31,299 nucleotides of DNA from Comamonadaceae bacterium (GTDB taxonomy: Bacteria > Pseudomonadota > Gammaproteobacteria > Burkholderiales > Burkholderiaceae). Numbering within the stretch: position 1 is the stretch's first letter; each line of letters starts with the position of its first letter. Made by a program: the position numbers and the translations under genes. Shown in pieces: positions 14,434 to 24,710 of the stretch. The notes beneath the pieces were generated by a model that was not told where the DNA came from, ran no database searches, and was given only the letters and a program-made list of their open reading frames with translations. Location of the stretch: NCBI GenBank assembly GCA_947505995.1, contig CANNNB010000002.1, forward strand, positions 1-31,299, in the 5' to 3' direction.

Positions 14434-16265
14434 GCCAACAATTGAATGTTAAAAATTTAGTGGTTGACCTGCAAACTGAGGTGGGTATGGCCCGTGCGGT
14501 CGATGCACTCAACATCACTTTGAACAAGGGGCAGACCTTTGCACTGGTGGGAGAGTCCGGCTGCGGCAAATCGATGACGGCTTTGTCATTGCTTCGCTTG
14601 CTACCAGACAATGCCCTAATACAAAGCGGGCAGGTTCAGCTGAGCGATGTCGATGTTTTTCAGCTCAGTGAAAACCAAATGCGCAGCATTCGGGGTCGTC
14701 GAATTTCAATTATTTTCCAAGAACCATCAAGCAGTTTGAATCCTGTGATGACGGTGGGTGATCAAATCTTAGAGGTCATTTTTCAGCACACCCCCTTGAG
14801 AGGTAAACAAGCCCATGCTCGGGCTGTGGAGTGGCTCATCAAAGTTGGCTTGCCAGAGCCTGAGCGCCGCATGAGTAGCTATCCCTTTGAAATGTCTGGG
14901 GGTCAGTTGCAGAGGGTCATGATTGCCATTGCTTTGGCAGCCGAGCCCGATTTGCTGATTGCCGATGAGCCCACCACCGCATTGGATGTGACCATTCAAG
15001 CGCAAATTTTGGACTTGCTCAAAAGCCTACAAAAAGAACGCGGTATGGCCATGTTGTTGATCACCCACGATTTGGCGGTGGTGAGTGGCATGGCCGATCA
15101 AGTCGCCTTGATGTATGCGGGTCAAATTGTGGAGGTGGCTTCGGCCGCAGACTTCTTTGTCAGGCCCTCACACCCCTATGCCAAGCTCTTGTTGCAAGCC
15201 TTGCCGGGTGAAGATTTGCGGGGTCGACAATTGGCGGCCATTCAGGGTACTGTGCCACCTCTTACGCAAGACTTCAAAGGCTGTCGATTTGCGCCGCGCT
15301 GCCCTTATCAAGCAGATGCCTGCACCGAAAAATCTCTGGGCATGACGCCCCTAACTGAAGTGCACCACGTGCGCTGCGTTCGTCTGAACGATGCCAGTCT
15401 CCAGTCGCTGAGTTTGCCGCCTCTTTTAGATCGTGCCGGCGCCTTGTCAACAGATCATTCAACTTTGCTTTCTGTCAAAGATTTGTCTGTTACTTATGTC
15501 ATTGGCGGCGGCGTGTTTGGGGGGAAGAAAACTTTCCAGGCAGTTAACAAGGTGAGTTTCGAAATTCAAAAAGGGCAGACCTTGGCCTTGGTGGGTGAAT
15601 CGGGATGCGGTAAAACCACCATTGGCAAGGCATTGCTTCAACTTCTGACCCCTCAAACCCAAATTGGCGGTCAAGCTTTTCTCAACGGCAAAGACTTGTT
15701 CACCCTAAAAGGTGAAGCTCTTCAAGCATCACGCCGCCAGCTTCAGATTATTTTTCAAAACCCCTTTGGCTCCTTGAACCCGCGCATGAGGGTTCTGGAA
15801 ATTTTGGAGGAGGGGATGAAGAGCCTTCACCCAGAATGGTCAACTGAGCAACGACGAGACGACCTGAGCATGCTCATGCAGCAGGTGGGTCTGAGGGCTG
15901 AGGCATTGGACCGTTACCCCCATGAGTTTTCGGGTGGCCAACGTCAGCGAATTGCCATTGCCCGTGCCTTGGCTGTCAAGCCTAGCCTAATTGTTTGTGA
16001 TGAGCCAACCTCAGCGCTGGATGTGTCGGTTCAGGCCCAAATTTTGAATTTGTTGCGTGAATTGCAAGATTCCTTGGGAGTCAGCTACCTTTTCGTGACG
16101 CACAACATTGGGGTGGTGGCTTATTTGGCTGACAAAGTAGCCGTCATGCATGCTGGAGAAATCGTTGAAATGGGCGAAGCTTCTCAAATTTTGAACGATC
16201 CGCAAGATTCCTACACAAAAACACTGCTTTCCGCGGTGCCCAAGCTCAATCAAGCCCTGGCTTAA
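14430..16265 (+). CDS. Double-cassette ABC importer ATPase (DppD-DppF fusion, YejF/GsiA type)
   Basis: This 611-residue protein contains both ATPase halves that power the importer at the inner face of the membrane. Cassette 1 has Walker A GESGCGKS (41-48), signature SGGQLQR (156-162) and Walker B ending in Asp179-Glu180. A short oligopeptide-transporter C-terminal motif with spaced cysteines (GCRFAPRCPYQADAC, Cys285/292/299) separates the halves. Cassette 2 has Walker A GESGCGKT (389-396), signature SGGQRQR (501-507) and Walker B Asp524-Glu525. All catalytic motifs are intact in both halves, so both should hydrolyse ATP. It begins inside the stop of permease 2 (ATGA) and ends the operon; the next terminator-like hairpin is 69 bases downstream. 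Confidence 0.95.
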   Translation: MSQQLNVKNLVVDLQTEVGMARAVDALNITLNKGQTFALVGESGCGKSMTALSLLRLLPDNALIQSGQVQLSDVDVFQLSENQMRSIRGRRISIIFQEPSSSLNPVMTVGDQILEVIFQHTPLRGKQAHARAVEWLIKVGLPEPERRMSSYPFEMSGGQLQRVMIAIALAAEPDLLIADEPTTALDVTIQAQILDLLKSLQKERGMAMLLITHDLAVVSGMADQVALMYAGQIVEVASAADFFVRPSHPYAKLLLQALPGEDLRGRQLAAIQGTVPPLTQDFKGCRFAPRCPYQADACTEKSLGMTPLTEVHHVRCVRLNDASLQSLSLPPLLDRAGALSTDHSTLLSVKDLSVTYVIGGGVFGGKKTFQAVNKVSFEIQKGQTLALVGESGCGKTTIGKALLQLLTPQTQIGGQAFLNGKDLFTLKGEALQASRRQLQIIFQNPFGSLNPRMRVLEILEEGMKSLHPEWSTEQRRDDLSMLMQQVGLRAEALDRYPHEFSGGQRQRIAIARALAVKPSLIVCDEPTSALDVSVQAQILNLLRELQDSLGVSYLFVTHNIGVVAYLADKVAVMHAGEIVEMGEASQILNDPQDSYTKTLLSAVPKLNQALA

Positions 16266-16290
16266 TTAGTGCTTTTATCAAACAAATCCG

Positions 16291-16319
16291 TTCCAAATCA
16301 AGGATTTATAGATTAGAAT
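16291..16319 (+). promoter_or_regulatory. Candidate promoter of the rimP-nusA-infB operon
   Basis: TTCCAA (16291-16296), a 17-base spacer and TAGAAT (16314-16319) make the best promoter-like pair between the ABC operon and rimP. Transcription would start near 16326, just before the terminator hairpin. No better pair is seen downstream of the hairpin. Confidence 0.4.
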
Positions 16320-16334
16320 GCGTGCTTCACGACC

Positions 16335-16366
16335 AAACGGGCGGGTTTTCACCGCCCGTTTTTTTT
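16335..16366 (+). terminator. Strong intrinsic terminator in front of rimP
   Basis: AAACGGGCGG (16335-16344) pairs perfectly with CCGCCCGTTT (16352-16361) around loop GTTTTCA, inside a run of eight T (16359-16366). The flanks GACC (16331-16334) and GGTC (16367-16370) could pair as well. It may end the ABC operon, act as an attenuator of the rimP operon, or both. Confidence 0.88.
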
Positions 16367-16375
16367 GGTCGATCG

Positions 16376-16407
16376 ATTAATGAGCAGGGTTATTACCCCT
16401 CGTTAAT
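16376..16407 (+). other. Second hairpin in the rimP leader
   Basis: ATTAATGAG (16376-16384) pairs with CTCGTTAAT (16399-16407) with one G-U. Inside, after a two-base bulge, GGGT (16387-16390) pairs with ACCC (16395-16398) around a TATT loop. There is no T-run, so it is not a terminator. It may be an RNA-stability or protein-binding element of the leader, or have no function. Confidence 0.5.
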
Positions 16408-16454
16408 TTGGCTTAAAACACATCGATTGACACATTAGAAAAGACCTGATTCGC

Positions 16455-17036
16455 GTGGCATTGCAGCAAATTGTTGAAGAAACCGTGGCCGGCTTAGGCT
16501 ATGAACTGGTAGAGATTGAACGCTCTGCCGGTGGATTGTTGCGCATCACCATCGACAACCCCTGGCAAGAAGGTGTTGATCGATTTGAAATACCTTTCGT
16601 CACAGTCGAGGACTGTGAAAAGGTCAATCGTCAGTTGATGTTTGCTTTGGAAGTTGATGGTGCTGAATATCGTCGCCTCGAAGTGTCATCGCCTGGTATT
16701 GATCGTCCGTTGAAGAACGAACGCGACTTAGCGCGTTTTGAAGGTGAACTCATTGACATCACGCTGAAAGCCCCCATGGGAGAGGCTGCAGCAGGTTTGG
16801 TCAATGCCACTCGAAAAAAGTTTCGAGGTACCTTGGAAAAAGCAGAGATCGGCGAGAGCTGGCAAATTGTTTGGTCTGATGCACCTGAGCCAAAGCCAGG
16901 CGCACGGGTCAGTAAAAAACGTCCCCCAGTGCCCCACCAAGCACTTGGCTTTACGTTAGACGAATTAAGAGAGGTGCGTCTCGCGCCTGTGGTTGATTTC
17001 AAGGGCCGCAAGCCCAAAACAGACTTAGGAGAGTAA
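16455..17036 (+). CDS. rimP: Ribosome maturation factor RimP
   Basis: RimP assists 30S subunit assembly. The 193-residue protein starts at GTG ([19 protein letters not shown]), which matches the recalled N-terminus of comamonad RimP. The family stretch [17 protein letters not shown] and the signature [25 protein letters not shown] are clear; the C-terminal half (from about residue 85) is the SH3-like domain. There is a short insert between GLLRITID and FVTVEDCEK and a Lys/Pro-rich linker ([11 protein letters not shown]), making it longer than the E. coli protein of about 150 residues. The ribosome site is weak. It is the first gene of the rimP-nusA-infB operon; the nusA ribosome site lies in its last codons. 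Confidence 0.96.
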   Translation: MALQQIVEETVAGLGYELVEIERSAGGLLRITIDNPWQEGVDRFEIPFVTVEDCEKVNRQLMFALEVDGAEYRRLEVSSPGIDRPLKNERDLARFEGELIDITLKAPMGEAAAGLVNATRKKFRGTLEKAEIGESWQIVWSDAPEPKPGARVSKKRPPVPHQALGFTLDELREVRLAPVVDFKGRKPKTDLGE

Positions 17037-17040
17037 TAAC

Positions 17041-18525
17041 ATGAACCGCGAATTGTTGATGTTGGTTGAAGCCATTTCACGTGAAAAGAACGTTGAACGA
17101 GATATCGTGTTTGGTGCCGTTGAATCTGCTCTGGCCCAAGCTACTAAAAAGCTTTACGAAGGCGATGTGGACATTCGTGTGGCCATCGATCGCGACAGCG
17201 GTAACTACGAAACTTTCCGTCGTTGGCACGTTGTTCCAGATGAAGCAGGTTTGCAATTGCCTGACCAAGAAATTTTATTGTTCGAAGCCCTCGAGCAAAT
17301 TTCTGACATTGAAGTCGACGAGTACATCGAAGAGTCAGTCGAATCCCTGCCTATTGGTCGAATTGGTGCCATGGCGGCCAAACAGGTGATCTTGCAAAAG
17401 ATTCGGGATGCCGAGCGTGAAATGTTACTCAACGAGTTCATGGCCCGTGGCGAAAAAATATTGGTGGGTACCGTTAAGCGCATGGACAAGGGCGACATCA
17501 TTGTTGAGTCTGGCCGTGTTGAAGGGCGCCTGCGCCGCAGCGAAATGATTCCCAAAGAGAATCTTCGCAATGGTGACCGCGTTCGCGCCATGATCATGGA
17601 AGTTGACCTGACCTTGCGTGGTGCGCCCATCATCTTGTCGCGTTCTTCTCCAGAATTCATGATTGAACTCTTCCGTCAAGAAGTTCCAGAAATTGAACAA
17701 GGCTTGTTGGAAATTAAATCTTGTGCACGCGACCCTGGTTCACGCGCCAAAATTGCTGTGTTGTCGCATGACAAACGGGTCGATCCTATTGGTACTTGCG
17801 TCGGTGTTCGCGGTACACGCGTCAACGGCGTCACCAACGAATTGGCTGGCGAGCGTGTTGACATTGTGCTGTGGAGTGAAGACCCAGCTCAATTTGTCAT
17901 TGGTGCACTGGCACCTGCCAACGTTCAATCTATTGTGGTGGACGAAGAAAAGCATGCCATGGACGTGGTAGTTGATGAAGAAAACTTGGCCATCGCCATC
18001 GGCCGCGGCGGACAAAACGTTCGCTTGGCTTCTGACCTAACAGGTTGGAAGATCAACATCATGGATGCCGCTGAATCTGCTCAAAAGCAAGCCGAAGAGA
18101 CAACGGGTATTCGCGCTTTGTTCATGGACAAACTGGATGTTGACCAAGAAATTGCAGACATTTTGATTGAAGAGGGCTTCACAAGCCTGGAAGAAGTGGC
18201 CTATGTGCCCATCCAAGAGATGTTGGAAATTGACAGTTTCGATGAAGACACTGTGAATGAATTGCGCACTCGCGCCAAGGATGCTCTTCTTACCATCGAA
18301 ATTGTGCGTGAAGAAAGTGTTGAAGATGTTTCACAAGACCTGCGCGATTTGGAAGGCTTAACGCCTGAGTTGATCGCTAAGCTGGTTGAAGCGGGTGTTC
18401 ATACTCGCGACGATTTGGCCGATTTGGCCACTGACGAACTGACCGACATCACCGGACAAACCGATGGTGAAGCCACCGCCCTGATCATGAAAGCCCGTGA
18501 ACATTGGTTCACTGGTCAGGCCTAA
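17041..18525 (+). CDS. nusA: Transcription termination/antitermination protein NusA
   Basis: NusA binds RNA polymerase and modulates pausing, intrinsic termination and antitermination. The 494-residue protein has the full E. coli-type layout: the polymerase-binding N-domain (1 to about 130), an S1 domain (about 137-200, [20 protein letters not shown]), two KH domains ([14 protein letters not shown] and [17 protein letters not shown]) and two acidic C-terminal repeats (from about 350). The second repeat contains [17 protein letters not shown]. The ribosome site AGGAGAG (17027-17033) lies eight bases before the ATG, inside the end of rimP. NusA often represses its own operon through leader terminators (known in some bacteria), which is relevant to the hairpin upstream of rimP. 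Confidence 0.98.
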   Translation: MNRELLMLVEAISREKNVERDIVFGAVESALAQATKKLYEGDVDIRVAIDRDSGNYETFRRWHVVPDEAGLQLPDQEILLFEALEQISDIEVDEYIEESVESLPIGRIGAMAAKQVILQKIRDAEREMLLNEFMARGEKILVGTVKRMDKGDIIVESGRVEGRLRRSEMIPKENLRNGDRVRAMIMEVDLTLRGAPIILSRSSPEFMIELFRQEVPEIEQGLLEIKSCARDPGSRAKIAVLSHDKRVDPIGTCVGVRGTRVNGVTNELAGERVDIVLWSEDPAQFVIGALAPANVQSIVVDEEKHAMDVVVDEENLAIAIGRGGQNVRLASDLTGWKINIMDAAESAQKQAEETTGIRALFMDKLDVDQEIADILIEEGFTSLEEVAYVPIQEMLEIDSFDEDTVNELRTRAKDALLTIEIVREESVEDVSQDLRDLEGLTPELIAKLVEAGVHTRDDLADLATDELTDITGQTDGEATALIMKAREHWFTGQA

Positions 18526-18548
18526 TCTCAAGGAGGCTAGAACCCCAT

Positions 18549-21491
18549 ATGTCCAGTAACACTGTCGCCGAGTTTGCCAACGAACTCAAAAAATCACCAG
18601 ATACCTTGCTTGAGCAATTGCGCTCAGCAGGTGTCGACAAGTCATCGGCGGCCGATGCGCTGTCTGAAAATGACAAGCAAATGCTGTTGAGCTTCTTGCA
18701 AGCCAGCCATGGCACTGTCGCTGGCGAGCGCAAAAAGATTACATTGGTGAAAAAATCCACCAGCGAAATCAAACAAGCCGATGCCACTGGCAAGGCCAGG
18801 ACCATCCAAGTTGAAGTCCGTAAAAAACGCACGTTTATCAAACGCGATGACGAAGTTGAGACAACAGCGACGCATGCTTCTGAACCAGTAGCCCCCTTGA
18901 TTGATCATGCTGAATTGGCAAAGCGTGAAGAGGAAGCCCGCAGTCAAGCAGAATTGTTGCGACGTCAAGAAGAAGAGTTGGTCGAAAAACGCCGAGAGCG
19001 AGAAGCCAAGGAACTGGCCAAGCGCGAAGATGCCAAAGCCAAAGAAGCCCTTCAAACTGATGCAACTGCTGTGGTTCAAACCCCCGAAGAGGCTGCATCA
19101 CAAGCCGCGGCCATTCGAAGTGCCAAAGCCGCCGCTGCGCAAAACGAAGCTGACAGCATCAACGCCGCGTCAAAACCTGTTGACCCCTCCATTGCTCAAT
19201 CTGCAGAAAATGATCGAGTGAATGCAGAAGCGATGGTCAAAGCTGACAAAGCAGCCAAAATCAAAGCAGCTGAGGATCAGGCCGATGCAGACGCAAAAGC
19301 GATTGTTGAAGACGAAGCCGCACGCGAGCGCGACCTGAACCAACGCCGTAACAAGGCCTTGGCTGAAGCTGAAGCCATTCGCGCCATGATGAGTGGGCCT
19401 GCTAAAAAAGCACCGCCCAAAGAAGTTCCCAAGCCCGATCCCAAAACGGCCAAAGGAACGCTTCACAAGCCTGCGCAAGTCCCTGGTGCAGTCAGCAAAA
19501 AAGTGGCTGCAGTCACAGAATCCAAAGATGCAGCACCTGGTGGTAACAAAGAAGTTAAATCGGCCAAGCTTTCTTCAAGTTGGGCAGGGGATCCTGCCAA
19601 AAAGAAAGCCATTCCGACACGTGGTGATACCAGCGGTGGTGTTGGCCGTAACAACTGGCGTGGTGGTCCTAAAAATCGCCGTGGCAACGAGCGTGATCGT
19701 GAAGAACAAGTGCAAGCAGCGCCTGTCGAAGCCCGCATCATTGAAGTGCATGTGCCCGAAACCATCACGGTTGCCGAGTTGGCTCACAAGATGGCCATCA
19801 AGGCGTCTGAGGTCATCAAGCAGCTCATGAAGCTGGGTCAGATGGTCACCATCAACCAGCCCTTGGATCAAGACACTGCCATGATTTTGGTGGAAGAGCT
19901 TGGCCACAAAGCTGTCGTTGCTGCCCTTGACGATCCTGAAGCCTTTACCGATGATGAAGTTTCTCAAAGCGATGCACCTTTGTTACCGCGTGCACCGGTG
20001 GTGACCGTCATGGGTCACGTCGACCACGGTAAAACTTCATTGCTCGACTACATTCGCCGTGCCAAAGTGGCCTCTGGCGAAGCGGGTGGTATTACCCAGC
20101 ACATTGGTGCGTACCACGTTGAAACAGCGCGCGGCATGGTGTCCTTTTTGGACACACCAGGTCACGAGGCATTTACCGCCATGCGTGCTCGCGGCGCGCA
20201 AGCCACCGACATCGTCATCTTGGTGGTTGCCGCCGATGATGGCGTCATGCCGCAAACCAAAGAGGCCATCAAACACGCTAAGGCAGCAGGTGTGCCCATC
20301 GTTGTGGCCATCAATAAAATTGACAAGCCCGATGCCAACCTTGATCGCGTCAAAGGCGAATTGGTAGCAGAGCAAGTGGTGCCTGAAGAATTTGGTGGTG
20401 AGTCACCATTCGTGGGTGTCTCCGCCAAAACGGGTGCTGGCATTGACGCCTTGCTAGAGCAAGTTTTGTTGCAAGCTGAAGTGCTTGAACTTAGGGCGCC
20501 TGTGGCTGCAGCTGCCAAAGGTTTGGTCATTGAAGCGCGTTTGGACAAAGGTCGTGGTCCTGTGGCCACTATTTTGGTTCAGTCGGGCACTTTGTCAACG
20601 GGCGATGTGGTGTTGGCAGGTCAAACATTTGGCCGTGTTCGCGCCATGTTGGATGAAAACGGCAAGGCGATCAAAACAGCTGGCCCCTCCATTCCTGTTG
20701 AGATTCAAGGTCTGACCGAAGTTCCCCAAGCGGGTGATGAATTCATGGTCCTCAGCGATGAACGCCGTGCCCGTGAAATTGCCACTTACCGTGCAGGCAA
20801 GTTCCGCAACACCAAACTGGCCAAGCAGCAAGCTGCCAAGTTAGAAAACATGTTCACAGACATGAGTGCTGGCGAAGTCAAAACTTTGCCCATCATTGTC
20901 AAAGCCGACGTGCAAGGTTCGCAAGAAGCCTTGGCAGCCTCATTGCTCAAGTTGTCTACCGATGAGATCAAGGTTCAATTGGTGTACGCCGCAGTGGGTG
21001 GTATCAGTGAGTCTGACATCAACTTGGCCATCGCCTCAAAAGCGGTCGTCATTGGCTTTAACGTGCGTGCCGATGCCGGTGCTCGCAAACAAGCCGAAAG
21101 CAACGGCGTCAGTATCAACTACTACAACATCATTTATGACGCTGTCGATGAGTTGAAAGCCGCTATGTCTGGCATGTTGGCGCCTGAGCAGAAGGAAGAA
21201 GTCATTGGTATGGCCGAAATTCGAACTGTTTTCGTGGCATCCAAAATTGGAACAGTCGCAGGTTGTATGGTTACCAATGGCCAGGTTTTGCGCTCTTCCA
21301 AATTCCGTTTGCTGCGCGACAACGTGGTTATCTACACCGGCGATATCGACTCACTCAAACGCCTCAAAGACGACGTGCGCGAAGTCAAAGAAGGTTTCGA
21401 GTGCGGTATCAAACTCAAAAACTACAACGACATTGCAGTGGGCGACCAACTGGAATTCTTTGAAGTCAAAGAAATTGCACGTACGCTTTAA
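18549..21491 (+). CDS. infB: Translation initiation factor IF-2
   Basis: IF-2 is the GTPase that places initiator tRNA on the 30S subunit and promotes subunit joining. The 980-residue protein begins with an IF2_N-type domain ([20 protein letters not shown]). A long, charged, Ala/Lys/Glu-rich and probably helical stretch follows (about 100-390), then a second IF2_N domain ([20 protein letters not shown]). The G domain has GHVDHGKT (489-496), DTPGH (535-539) and NKID (589-592); domains II, III and IV follow. The start at 18549 is chosen over an upstream in-frame start at 18504 because [10 protein letters not shown] matches the family; AGGAGG (18531-18536) lies 12 bases upstream, somewhat far. 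Confidence 0.98.
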   Translation: MSSNTVAEFANELKKSPDTLLEQLRSAGVDKSSAADALSENDKQMLLSFLQASHGTVAGERKKITLVKKSTSEIKQADATGKARTIQVEVRKKRTFIKRDDEVETTATHASEPVAPLIDHAELAKREEEARSQAELLRRQEEELVEKRREREAKELAKREDAKAKEALQTDATAVVQTPEEAASQAAAIRSAKAAAAQNEADSINAASKPVDPSIAQSAENDRVNAEAMVKADKAAKIKAAEDQADADAKAIVEDEAARERDLNQRRNKALAEAEAIRAMMSGPAKKAPPKEVPKPDPKTAKGTLHKPAQVPGAVSKKVAAVTESKDAAPGGNKEVKSAKLSSSWAGDPAKKKAIPTRGDTSGGVGRNNWRGGPKNRRGNERDREEQVQAAPVEARIIEVHVPETITVAELAHKMAIKASEVIKQLMKLGQMVTINQPLDQDTAMILVEELGHKAVVAALDDPEAFTDDEVSQSDAPLLPRAPVVTVMGHVDHGKTSLLDYIRRAKVASGEAGGITQHIGAYHVETARGMVSFLDTPGHEAFTAMRARGAQATDIVILVVAADDGVMPQTKEAIKHAKAAGVPIVVAINKIDKPDANLDRVKGELVAEQVVPEEFGGESPFVGVSAKTGAGIDALLEQVLLQAEVLELRAPVAAAAKGLVIEARLDKGRGPVATILVQSGTLSTGDVVLAGQTFGRVRAMLDENGKAIKTAGPSIPVEIQGLTEVPQAGDEFMVLSDERRAREIATYRAGKFRNTKLAKQQAAKLENMFTDMSAGEVKTLPIIVKADVQGSQEALAASLLKLSTDEIKVQLVYAAVGGISESDINLAIASKAVVIGFNVRADAGARKQAESNGVSINYYNIIYDAVDELKAAMSGMLAPEQKEEVIGMAEIRTVFVASKIGTVAGCMVTNGQVLRSSKFRLLRDNVVIYTGDIDSLKRLKDDVREVKEGFECGIKLKNYNDIAVGDQLEFFEVKEIARTL

Positions 21492-21519
21492 TTTTTAAGC
21501 AGTCCAAGCAATCAATACC

Positions 21520-21894
21520 ATGGCCCGCAAACCTACCAGCTCAGCCCATCGCGGATTCCGCGTGGCCGATCAGATCCAACGCGATCTGTCGGAGTTGATT
21601 GCGCGCGAACTCAAAGATCCTCGTGTGGGCATGGTCACTTTGAATGCTGTCGAGGTAACCCCTGACTACGCGCACGCCAAGGTGTACTTCAGCCTTGTGA
21701 TGGGCAAGCCCGAAGAAGCCACAGAAGGCTTGAATGCAGCTGCTGGTTTTTTGCGCAACGGTTTGTTCAAGCGTTTGCAAATTCACACAGTTCCCACGCT
21801 TCACTTCATTTTTGATCGCACCACCGAGCGCGCATCTGATATGAATGCCTTGATCTCCAAGGCAGTAGCTTCACGATCTAAAGACGAGGCCTAA
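21520..21894 (+). CDS. rbfA: Ribosome-binding factor A
   Basis: RbfA is a small KH-fold protein that binds the 30S subunit during late maturation and cold adaptation. The 124-residue protein shows the family's [20 protein letters not shown], the [26 protein letters not shown] core and the [12 protein letters not shown] end. It lies 28 bases after infB with no recognisable ribosome site, and ends one base before the truB start, so it is translated as part of the operon. Confidence 0.96.
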   Translation: MARKPTSSAHRGFRVADQIQRDLSELIARELKDPRVGMVTLNAVEVTPDYAHAKVYFSLVMGKPEEATEGLNAAAGFLRNGLFKRLQIHTVPTLHFIFDRTTERASDMNALISKAVASRSKDEA

Positions 21895-21895
21895 C

Positions 21896-22849
21896 ATGAA
21901 CGCGCCACGCACCAGGGTGCAACGGCGCCCTGTGCATGGGGTGCTGTTGTTAGACAAACCATATGGCTTGTCAAGTAACGATGCTTTGCAAAAAGCAAAG
22001 TGGCTGTTGCGTGCCGAAAAGGCAGGGCATACAGGCACCTTGGATCCTTTGGCCACGGGAGTATTGCCATTGTGTTTTGGCGCAGCCACCAAATTCAGTC
22101 AGCTGCATTTAGACGCTGACAAAACTTACGAAGCCATTGCTGTATTGGGCGTCCAAACCAGCACAGGTGATTTGGAGGGTGAAGTCATTGCAGAAAAGGC
22201 TGTGAATTTTTTACCAGCTCAATTGCAAGCGGTTCAAACTCAATTCACTGGACCGATTGAGCAAATTCCGCCCATGTACAGCGCTCTGAAAAAAGATGGC
22301 AAGGCTTTGTACGACTACGCGCGTGCAGGCATTGAGGTTGAGCGTGAAGCCCGCCATATCCTAATTCATGCCTTGGCTTTGGAAGAGATTGCACCTGTCA
22401 ACAATCATCGCCGTTTGAAAATCACAGTCACATGCAGCAAGGGCACTTACATACGCACCTTGGGCGAAGACATCGCCATTGCCTTGGGCACCTGTGCGCA
22501 CTTAAGCGAACTGCGCCGAATTCAAACAGGCCCTTTCAGTGAAGCCGAATGCATCAGCATTCAAGACTTAGAAGCTTTGCCTGAGGCAGAACGCGAAAAG
22601 AAAATCTTGACCGTCGATGCCTTGCTCAATGGTCATACCCCTGTCACCTTGCCCCCTGATGATGCGGGCAGATTCTTAAGCGGCGTGCGCCGTCGTGGCG
22701 ATTGGCCCGACAACCTGCATGTCGCTGTGTACGGCGAATCACCGCGAGCGCTTCTGGGCTCTGCACACGTGAAAGCCGGTGAACTCATTCCTGGGCGCTT
22801 GTTAAGCCCCTTAGAAATTCAATCAATTTTGGAGAAGACCCTAGCATGA
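21896..22849 (+). CDS. truB: tRNA pseudouridine(55) synthase TruB
   Basis: TruB makes pseudouridine 55 in the T loop of tRNAs. The 317-residue protein carries HGVLLLDKPYGLSSNDAL, the catalytic motif GHTGTLDPLATGVL with Asp50, the KTYEA motif and CSKGTYIRTLGEDIA. The C-terminal part (from about 240) is a PUA-like RNA-binding domain (LPPDDAGRFLSGVRRRGD). ATG 21896 follows the rbfA stop by one base, and the end overlaps typA by ATGA, so translation is probably coupled on both sides. Confidence 0.97.
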   Translation: MNAPRTRVQRRPVHGVLLLDKPYGLSSNDALQKAKWLLRAEKAGHTGTLDPLATGVLPLCFGAATKFSQLHLDADKTYEAIAVLGVQTSTGDLEGEVIAEKAVNFLPAQLQAVQTQFTGPIEQIPPMYSALKKDGKALYDYARAGIEVEREARHILIHALALEEIAPVNNHRRLKITVTCSKGTYIRTLGEDIAIALGTCAHLSELRRIQTGPFSEAECISIQDLEALPEAEREKKILTVDALLNGHTPVTLPPDDAGRFLSGVRRRGDWPDNLHVAVYGESPRALLGSAHVKAGELIPGRLLSPLEIQSILEKTLA

Positions 22850-24669
22850 CAAAACAAATCCGCAATATTGCCATCATCGCCCACGTTGACCACGGTAAAA
22901 CCACCATGGTCGATCAGTTGCTGCGACAGTCTGGCACCTTTTCTGCTCACGAAAAAATCGTGGACACCGTCATGGACAACAACGCCATTGAACGTGAACG
23001 CGGCATTACCATTTTGGCCAAAAACTGCGCTGTCAGCTGGGAAGGCACTCACATCAACATCGTTGACACCCCCGGCCACGCCGACTTCGGTGGTGAAGTG
23101 GAACGCGCTTTGTCCATGGTAGACGGTGTGGTGTTGCTTATCGACGCGCAAGAAGGCCCCATGCCCCAAACGCGTTTTGTGACCAAAAAAGCTTTGGCCT
23201 TAGGCCTCAAGCCCATCGTGGTCGTGAACAAGGTTGACAAGCCAGGCTCTAATCCGGACAAAGTGATCAACGCTGCGTTTGACTTGTTTGACAAACTCGG
23301 TGCAACCGACGAACAGCTTGATTTTCCGGTGGTGTATGCATCTGGTATCAATGGCTGGACCTCCTTGACAGAGGGTGCAGCAGGCGAGCAGTGGGGCCCC
23401 GACATGTCAGCGCTTTTCAACACGGTGTTGAAGCATGTGCCGCCACAGGCAGGTGATCCAGAAGCCCCGTTGCAATTGCAAATTTCTGCGCTTGATTTCT
23501 CTACATTTGTGGGTCGAATTGGTGTGGGCCGTATTAGCCAAGGCACCATCAAGCCCATGATGGATGTCATGATGATGGAAGGCCCCGATGGCACTGCTGT
23601 CAAGGGTCGTGTTAACCAAGTTTTGACTTTTCACGGACTCGACCGGGTTCAAGTGACAGAGGCTGGTCCTGGCGACATTGTGCTCATCAACGGTATTGCC
23701 GATTTGAACATTGGTGTCACAGTCACAGACCCTCTTAATCCCGCGCCATTGCCAATGCTCAATATTGACGAGCCCACTTTGACCATGAACTTTTGCGTGA
23801 ACACCAGCCCCTTGGCGGGCAGAGAAGGTAAGTACGTCACCAGCCGTCAAATTTGGGATCGGTTACAAAAAGAGTTGCAACACAATGTAGCTTTGCGTGT
23901 GAAAGAAACTGACGAAGAAGGTATCTTCGATGTAGCAGGTCGTGGCGAATTGCACCTCACCATCTTGCTTGAAAACATGCGCCGTGAAGGTTATGAATTG
24001 GCTGTGTCCAAGCCTCGCGTGGTGTACCGCGATGTCAATGGCGAGCGCCATGAGCCAATCGAATTGGTCACTGCTGACATTGAAGAAACCCATCAAGGCG
24101 GCGTGATGCAAGCCTTGGGCGAACGCAAAGGCGAACTCGTGAACATGGAACCCGATGGCCGCGGCCGTGTGCGTTTGGAATACCGCATTCCTGCACGCGG
24201 TTTAATTGGCTTTACCAATGAGTTCTTAAACCTAACACGTGGCTCTGGTTTGATTTCCAACATCTTTGACAGCTACGAGGCTCACAAGGGTGAAATTGGC
24301 GGTCGTAAAAATGGTGTTCTGATTTCCATGGACGATGGTGAAATCTTCACCTACGCTTTGGGTAAATTGGACGATCGCGGCCGCATGTTCGTTAAAGCCA
24401 ATGACCCTGTGTACGAAGGCATGATTGTGGGAATTCACAGTCGTGACAACGATTTGGTGGTGAACGCCACACGCACCAAACAGCTCACCAACTTCCGTGT
24501 GTCTGGAAAAGAAGACGCCATCAAAATTACACCGCCCATTGACCTCACGCTTGAATACGGTGTGGAGTTCATTGACGAAGATGAATTGGTTGAAATTACG
24601 CCAAAGAGCATTCGTTTGCGCAAGCGCTTCTTGAAAGAGCACGAGCGCAAGCGTGCCGGTCGCGCTTAA
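22846..24669 (+). CDS. typA: Translational GTPase TypA/BipA
   Basis: TypA (BipA) is a ribosome-associated GTPase of the EF-G/LepA family involved in 50S assembly and stress or cold growth. The 607-residue protein has the G-domain motifs AHVDHGKT (12-19), RERGITI, DTPGH (74-78) and NKVD (128-131). Domain II, two EF-G-like domains ([21 protein letters not shown]) and the BipA-specific C-terminal domain follow. The length equals the E. coli protein. Its ATGA start overlaps truB, and it is the last gene of the rimP operon with tight spacing. Confidence 0.97.
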   Translation: MTKQIRNIAIIAHVDHGKTTMVDQLLRQSGTFSAHEKIVDTVMDNNAIERERGITILAKNCAVSWEGTHINIVDTPGHADFGGEVERALSMVDGVVLLIDAQEGPMPQTRFVTKKALALGLKPIVVVNKVDKPGSNPDKVINAAFDLFDKLGATDEQLDFPVVYASGINGWTSLTEGAAGEQWGPDMSALFNTVLKHVPPQAGDPEAPLQLQISALDFSTFVGRIGVGRISQGTIKPMMDVMMMEGPDGTAVKGRVNQVLTFHGLDRVQVTEAGPGDIVLINGIADLNIGVTVTDPLNPAPLPMLNIDEPTLTMNFCVNTSPLAGREGKYVTSRQIWDRLQKELQHNVALRVKETDEEGIFDVAGRGELHLTILLENMRREGYELAVSKPRVVYRDVNGERHEPIELVTADIEETHQGGVMQALGERKGELVNMEPDGRGRVRLEYRIPARGLIGFTNEFLNLTRGSGLISNIFDSYEAHKGEIGGRKNGVLISMDDGEIFTYALGKLDDRGRMFVKANDPVYEGMIVGIHSRDNDLVVNATRTKQLTNFRVSGKEDAIKITPPIDLTLEYGVEFIDEDELVEITPKSIRLRKRFLKEHERKRAGRA

Positions 24670-24696
24670 TTTGGCATCAAGTCGCCAAGTCCTTAA

Positions 24697-24710
24697 AGCA
24701 CCCAAGTGCT
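24697..24710 (+). promoter_or_regulatory. Small hairpin holding the GTG start of the EamA gene
   Basis: AGCAC (24697-24701) pairs with GTGCT (24706-24710) around CCAA. The GTG start codon of the following gene lies in the 3' arm, and there is no Shine-Dalgarno. Five pairs are few, so this may be chance. Confidence 0.3.

Noticed and set aside
16427..16432. Perfect TTGACA before rimP as a -35 box
   Set aside because: No -10 lies 16-18 bases on, and transcription would start inside the rimP coding region.
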